Source of the DNA: Clostridiales bacterium
GTDB lineage: Bacteria > Bacillota > Clostridia > Lachnospirales > Lachnospiraceae
Direction: 5' to 3'
Length of the DNA stretch: 10,662 bases
Assembly (NCBI GenBank): GCA_021203115.1
Contig: JAJQBV010000138.1
Span: forward strand, 9,256 to 19,917
Shown: piece after piece, positions 6,538 through 10,662 of the stretch
Position numbering within the stretch: the stretch's first letter is position 1
Layout: each line of letters begins with the position of its first letter
Notes under the pieces: model-generated
The model's database searches: none
What the model saw: the letters and a program-made list of their open reading frames with translations, nothing else
What the model was told of the DNA's origin: nothing
Translations under genes and position numbers: made by a program

Positions 6538-8460
6538 ATGGCAAAAAAAGTGGCTTATGATGAGTCGAGCATTTATGTTCTGGAGGGACTGGAAGCGGTG
6601 CGCAAGCGCCCCGGTATGTATATCGGCAGCGTCTCCCAGAAGGGCTTAAACCATCTGGTATATGAGATTCTGGACAACGCGGTGGACGAGCACCTTGCGG
6701 GCGCCTGTGACCGGATCCGTGTGGTGCTGGAGGCGGACGGCTCCTGCACCGTGGAGGACAACGGCCGCGGGATCCCGGTGGGGATGCACGAGAAGGGCAT
6801 GCCGGCGGCGCGTCTGGTTTTTTCCACGCTTCATGCCGGCGGAAAGTTCGACGATTCGGTATACAAGACCAGCGGCGGACTTCACGGCGTGGGTTCCTCG
6901 GTGGTAAACGCTCTGTCCACCTATCTGGATGTCGAGATCAGCCGGGACGGCGCGATCCATCATGACCGCTACGAGCGCGGCATTCCCACGGAAAAGCTGG
7001 TGAACGGCCTGCTCCCGACTCTGGGGAAGACAAAGCAGACCGGCACAAAGATCAATTTTCTTCCCGATCCGACGATTTTTGAAAAGACACGCTTCAAAGC
7101 GGATAAGATCAAAAGCCGCCTTCACGAGACGGCCTACTTAAATCCGGGGCTGACGATTATTTTCGACGACCTGCGCGCCGAGGAGGCGGAGCATATCGAA
7201 TTCCACGAGGAGGAGGGCATTACCGGCTTTGTCCGTGACCTGAACAAAAAGGCGGAGACGCTCCATGAGCCGATTTTTTTCCACGGTGAAAGCGACGGGA
7301 TCACGGTGGAGGCGGCATTTCAGTACACCGGAGAGTTCCATGAGAATATTCTCGGTTTCTGCAACAATATCTACAACGCGGAGGGTGGCACACATATCAC
7401 GGGGTTTAAGACAGCGCTGACCACCGTGATGAATCAGTATGCGCGTCAGATCGGCATCTTAAAAGAGAAGGATGCGAATTTCACCGGCGCGGATGTGAGA
7501 AACGGCATGACAGCGGTGATCTCCATCAAGCATCCCGCGCCGCGTTTCGAGGGACAGACGAAGACGAAGCTGGACAATGCGGACGCCGCGAAGGTGACGG
7601 CAAAGGTTGTCAGCGATGAGATTCAGCTTTATTTTGATAAAAATCTGGAAACATTGAAAACGGTCCTGTCCTGTGCCGAAAAAGCGGCGAAGATACGGAA
7701 AACAGAGGAGCGGGCAAAGACGAATCTCCTGACGAAGCAGAAGTTTTCCTTTGACTCGAACGGGAAGCTGGCAAACTGCGAGAGCCGCGACGCCTCCCGA
7801 TGCGAGATTTTTATCGTCGAGGGAGATTCCGCCGGCGGTTCCGCGAAGACGGCGAGAGACCGGAGCTTTCAGGCGATTCTTCCCATCCGCGGTAAGATCT
7901 TAAATGTGGAGAAGGCCAGCATTGACAAGGTTCTGGCAAATGCGGAGATCAAGACGATGATCAACGCGTTCGGCTGCGGATTTTCGGAAGGATACGGCAA
8001 TGACTTTGATATTACCAGGCTGCGCTATGACAAGATTGTGATCATGGCGGATGCCGACGTGGACGGCGCGCATATCGCGACGCTTCTTCTGACGCTGTTT
8101 TACCGGTTTATGCCGGAATTGATTTTTGAGGGACATGTCTACATTGCCATGCCGCCGCTGTACAAGGTGATTCCCGCCAAAGGGGAGGAGGAATACCTCT
8201 ATGACGATGCGGCGCTGGAGCGCTATCGGCGCAGCCACAAGGGCAGCTTTACCCTTCAGCGGTATAAGGGCCTTGGAGAGATGGATGCGGAGCAACTCTG
8301 GGAGACGACGCTGGATCCGGCCCGCCGCATCTTAAAGCGGGTCAGCATTGACGACGGGCGCATGGCCTCCGATGTCACGGAGATGCTCATGGGCACGGAT
8401 GTGCCGCCGCGGAGAGCGTTTATTTACGAACATGCCAATGAAGCAGAGTTAGATGTCTGA
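6538..8460 (+). CDS. parE: Type IIA topoisomerase B subunit (ParE/GyrB-like)
   Basis: ATPase and metal-binding subunit of a DNA gyrase or topoisomerase IV. The 640-residue length is that of the short bacterial form. The GHKL ATPase domain shows EILDNAVDEH near 43-52, DNGRGIP near 74-80 and GGLHGVGSS near 113-121. QTKTKL near 339-344 belongs to the transducer domain. The TOPRIM domain has EGDSAGG at 428-434 and DADVDG at 505-510, the metal-binding acidic triad, followed by the RYKGLGEM tail near 578-585. AGAGGA at 6524-6529 lies 8 bases before the ATG. The A subunit follows after 20 bases, so both are made together. I prefer ParE because the pair is not beside dnaA and recF and because the A subunit lacks a visible GyrA box. 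GyrB remains possible, and many databases use a combined name. No unusual residue was noticed. Confidence 0.88.
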   Translation: MAKKVAYDESSIYVLEGLEAVRKRPGMYIGSVSQKGLNHLVYEILDNAVDEHLAGACDRIRVVLEADGSCTVEDNGRGIPVGMHEKGMPAARLVFSTLHAGGKFDDSVYKTSGGLHGVGSSVVNALSTYLDVEISRDGAIHHDRYERGIPTEKLVNGLLPTLGKTKQTGTKINFLPDPTIFEKTRFKADKIKSRLHETAYLNPGLTIIFDDLRAEEAEHIEFHEEEGITGFVRDLNKKAETLHEPIFFHGESDGITVEAAFQYTGEFHENILGFCNNIYNAEGGTHITGFKTALTTVMNQYARQIGILKEKDANFTGADVRNGMTAVISIKHPAPRFEGQTKTKLDNADAAKVTAKVVSDEIQLYFDKNLETLKTVLSCAEKAAKIRKTEERAKTNLLTKQKFSFDSNGKLANCESRDASRCEIFIVEGDSAGGSAKTARDRSFQAILPIRGKILNVEKASIDKVLANAEIKTMINAFGCGFSEGYGNDFDITRLRYDKIVIMADADVDGAHIATLLLTLFYRFMPELIFEGHVYIAMPPLYKVIPAKGEEEYLYDDAALERYRRSHKGSFTLQRYKGLGEMDAEQLWETTLDPARRILKRVSIDDGRMASDVTEMLMGTDVPPRRAFIYEHANEAELDV

Positions 8461-8480
8461 CGGATGAGGGGAAATATAAG

Positions 8481-10662
8481 ATGAGCAACACAGGGGAACA
8501 GATTCTTCAAACAGAATATTCTGAGATTATGCAGAAATCCTATATCGATTACGCGATGAGCGTGATCGTGGCGCGCGCACTGCCGGATGTCCGGGACGGG
8601 CTAAAGCCGGTGCAGCGCCGGACACTGTATGATATGTATGAGCTGGGGATCCGATACGACCGCCCGTACCGCAAGAGCGCCCGTATCGTGGGTGATACGA
8701 TGGGTAAATATCATCCCCACGGGGGCAGCTCCATCTACGGCGCGCTGGTCGTGATGGCACAGGATTTCAAGTGCGGGATGCCGTTGGTGGACGGGCACGG
8801 CAACTTCGGCTCCATTGAGGGAGACGGGGCGGCGGCCATGCGGTACACGGAGGCACGCCTGCAGAAAATCACGCAGGAGGCATATCTTGCCGATCTGGAT
8901 AAGAACGTGGTCGATTTTATCCCGAATTTTGACGCGACGGAAAAAGAACCGTCTGTCCTTCCGGTAAAAATCCCGAATATTCTGGTCAACGGCGCGGAGG
9001 GCATCGCGGTCGGCATGGCGACGAGCATACCGCCGCACAATCTCGGCGAGGTGATCGACGGGGTGATCGCCTATATGAAGAATCCGGATATCACGACGGA
9101 GGAGATGCTTGAAATCATCCCCGGACCGGATTTCCCGACCGGAGGCATTGTCATCAACAAGGACGAGCTGCGCGAGGTTTACGAGACCGGAATGGGCAAG
9201 ATCCGCCTGCGCGGCAAAGTGGAAATCGAGAAGGTGACGGGCGGCAGGGAGCGCATTGTGATCTCCGAGATTCCCTACACCATGATCGGCGCGAACATCG
9301 GCAAATTTTTAAACGATGTCTACAGTCTGGTGGAGACGAAAAAGACGACGGATATCACGGATATCTCGAATCAGTCTTCCAAGGAAGGAATCCGCATTGT
9401 CATTGAGCTGAAAAAGGGCGCGGATGCGGAAAATATCTGCAATCTGCTGTATAAAAAGACACGGCTGGAGGATACCTTCGGCGTCAATATGCTGGCTGTC
9501 GCGAGCGGGCGGCCGGAAACGATGGGAATTGTCAGCATCATCCGCCACAATGTCCAGTTCCAGTATGAGCTTGCGACGCGGAAATACACGACACTCCTTA
9601 ACAAGGAGCGCGAGAAGCAGGAGATTCAGGAGGGCCTGATCCGCGCGTGCGACGTCATTGACCTGATCATCGAGATCCTCCGCGGGAGCAAAAATATCAA
9701 GCAGGCAAAGGCGTGTCTGGTGGAGGGCAACACGGAAGGCATCAAATTCCGGTCAAAGCTCTCACAGAAGACGGCTTCCATGCTGCATTTCACGGAGCGC
9801 CAGGCACAGGCGATTCTGGATATGCGTCTGTACAAGCTGATCGGTCTGGAGATCGAGGCTTTGATTAAGGAGCACGATGAGACGCTGAAAAATATTGCTT
9901 TCTATGAGAAGGTGCTCGGCAGCCGCGCCGCCATGGCGAAGGTTCTGATGCAGGAGATGAAGGAGCTGAAACAGGAGTTTGCTGCACCGCGCCGGACCGT
10001 TATCGAAAACGGCAAGGCTGCGGTGTACGAGGAGAAAAAACCGGATGCGTTTCCGGTTGTCCTTCTGGTGGATCGTTTCGGCTATGTCAAATCCGTCGAC
10101 CTGCCAACCTACGAGCGAAACAAGGAGGCCGCGGATGCGGAGAACCGACAGGTCTTTACCTGTATGAGCGATGACCGGCTCTGCCTTTTCACGGATATCG
10201 GGCAAATGCATCTGGTAAAGATGGAGGATGTTCCGTATGGCAAATTCCGGGACCGTGGCATCCCGGTGGACAATATCTGTAATTATTCCAGTGAAAGCGA
10301 AAGCATTGTCTCGATTCTGCCGCTGTCTGCCGTGCGTGACCGAATGGTCATTTTTGCCACCGCGGCAGCGATGATAAAGCGCGTGGACGGTGCGGAGTTT
10401 GACGTGGCGAAGCGGACAACGGCAGCGACGAAGCTGTCAGAGGACGACCGGCTTCTGTATGCGGGCGTTGCCGCGGAGGAGGACACGTTTGTTATGCAGT
10501 CCCGGAAAAATTACTTTCTCCGGATCGCGGCATCGGATATTCCGGAGAAGAAAAAGGGCGCTCTCGGTGTCCGCGGAATGAAGCTCGGCGAGGGGGATTC
10601 GCTGGCATCCGGATGGGTGCTGAACGGAGAGGAGAGCCCAGTCGTCACAGTGAACGGGAAGG
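8481..10662 (+). CDS. parC: Type IIA topoisomerase A subunit (ParC/GyrA-like), 3' end outside window
   Basis: DNA-cleaving subunit that forms the A2B2 enzyme with the preceding gene. My translation is open for 727 codons to the window edge. The breakage-reunion domain spans roughly 1-500, with [10 protein letters not shown] near 19-28 and the catalytic Tyr122 in AMRYTEARL, the same number as in E. coli GyrA. A coiled-coil gate region and then beta-pinwheel blades follow from about residue 525. The quinolone region is [10 protein letters not shown] at 78-87, so positions 82 and 87 are Gly instead of the E. coli Asp. The expected GyrA box (Q-R-R-G-G-K-G type) is not seen in the first blade. [11 protein letters not shown] segment is seen near 690-699. 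Absence of the box favours a ParC-like decatenase over a DNA-wrapping gyrase. AGGGG at 8467-8471 lies 9 bases before the ATG. The missing C-terminus is probably short. Confidence 0.88.
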   Translation, partial: MSNTGEQILQTEYSEIMQKSYIDYAMSVIVARALPDVRDGLKPVQRRTLYDMYELGIRYDRPYRKSARIVGDTMGKYHPHGGSSIYGALVVMAQDFKCGMPLVDGHGNFGSIEGDGAAAMRYTEARLQKITQEAYLADLDKNVVDFIPNFDATEKEPSVLPVKIPNILVNGAEGIAVGMATSIPPHNLGEVIDGVIAYMKNPDITTEEMLEIIPGPDFPTGGIVINKDELREVYETGMGKIRLRGKVEIEKVTGGRERIVISEIPYTMIGANIGKFLNDVYSLVETKKTTDITDISNQSSKEGIRIVIELKKGADAENICNLLYKKTRLEDTFGVNMLAVASGRPETMGIVSIIRHNVQFQYELATRKYTTLLNKEREKQEIQEGLIRACDVIDLIIEILRGSKNIKQAKACLVEGNTEGIKFRSKLSQKTASMLHFTERQAQAILDMRLYKLIGLEIEALIKEHDETLKNIAFYEKVLGSRAAMAKVLMQEMKELKQEFAAPRRTVIENGKAAVYEEKKPDAFPVVLLVDRFGYVKSVDLPTYERNKEAADAENRQVFTCMSDDRLCLFTDIGQMHLVKMEDVPYGKFRDRGIPVDNICNYSSESESIVSILPLSAVRDRMVIFATAAAMIKRVDGAEFDVAKRTTAATKLSEDDRLLYAGVAAEEDTFVMQSRKNYFLRIAASDIPEKKKGALGVRGMKLGEGDSLASGWVLNGEESPVVTVNGK

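Noticed and set aside
8461..10662. Possible further in-frame TAG codons in the topoisomerase A subunit
   Set aside because: I translated the frame from 8481 to the window end codon by codon and found no stop.

Overview
This window reads as chromosome from an anaerobic Gram-positive bacterium of the class Clostridia, most likely a Lachnospiraceae-type gut or rumen organism. That placement is an inference. It rests on the cysteine-rich Lgt signature, a long serine O-acetyltransferase, a HydE-type [FeFe]-hydrogenase maturase, strong AGGAGG ribosome binding sites and moderately high GC. No mobile element, CRISPR array, tRNA or rRNA gene is visible.

Layout: bases 1-146 hold a rho-independent terminator for something upstream, then a probable promoter for leuS with a small palindrome between its -35 and -10. 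Seven genes then run on the + strand with gaps of 33 bases or less: leuS (leucyl-tRNA synthetase), lgt (prolipoprotein diacylglyceryl transferase), mnmA (tRNA 2-thiouridylase), hydE (radical SAM hydrogenase maturase), cysE (serine O-acetyltransferase), and the B and A subunits of a type IIA topoisomerase, probably the topoisomerase IV-like pair. The A subunit runs off the right edge. No internal terminator is visible, so the genes may form one long transcript. There is no gene-free stretch over 300 bases. The functions are mostly housekeeping. Four of them (lgt, mnmA, hydE, cysE) touch cysteine or sulfur chemistry.

The most notable feature is that the first two genes are each interrupted by one in-frame TAG while the reading frame and conserved sequence continue intact beyond it. 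In leuS the TAG is codon 740, at the linker before the C-terminal tRNA-binding domain. In lgt it is codon 198, just before the conserved Y-x3-R-x3-E motif. Both genes normally matter greatly for growth. The candidate explanations are amber suppression or recoding, a split LeuRS made by reinitiation, recent nonsense mutations, or sequencing/assembly error. The window alone cannot decide. Against wholesale reassignment, cysE ends in a TAG placed directly after the C-terminal isoleucine expected for docking to cysteine synthase. A second notable feature is the quinolone-determining region of the topoisomerase A subunit, which has glycine at the positions equivalent to E. coli GyrA Asp82 and Asp87.
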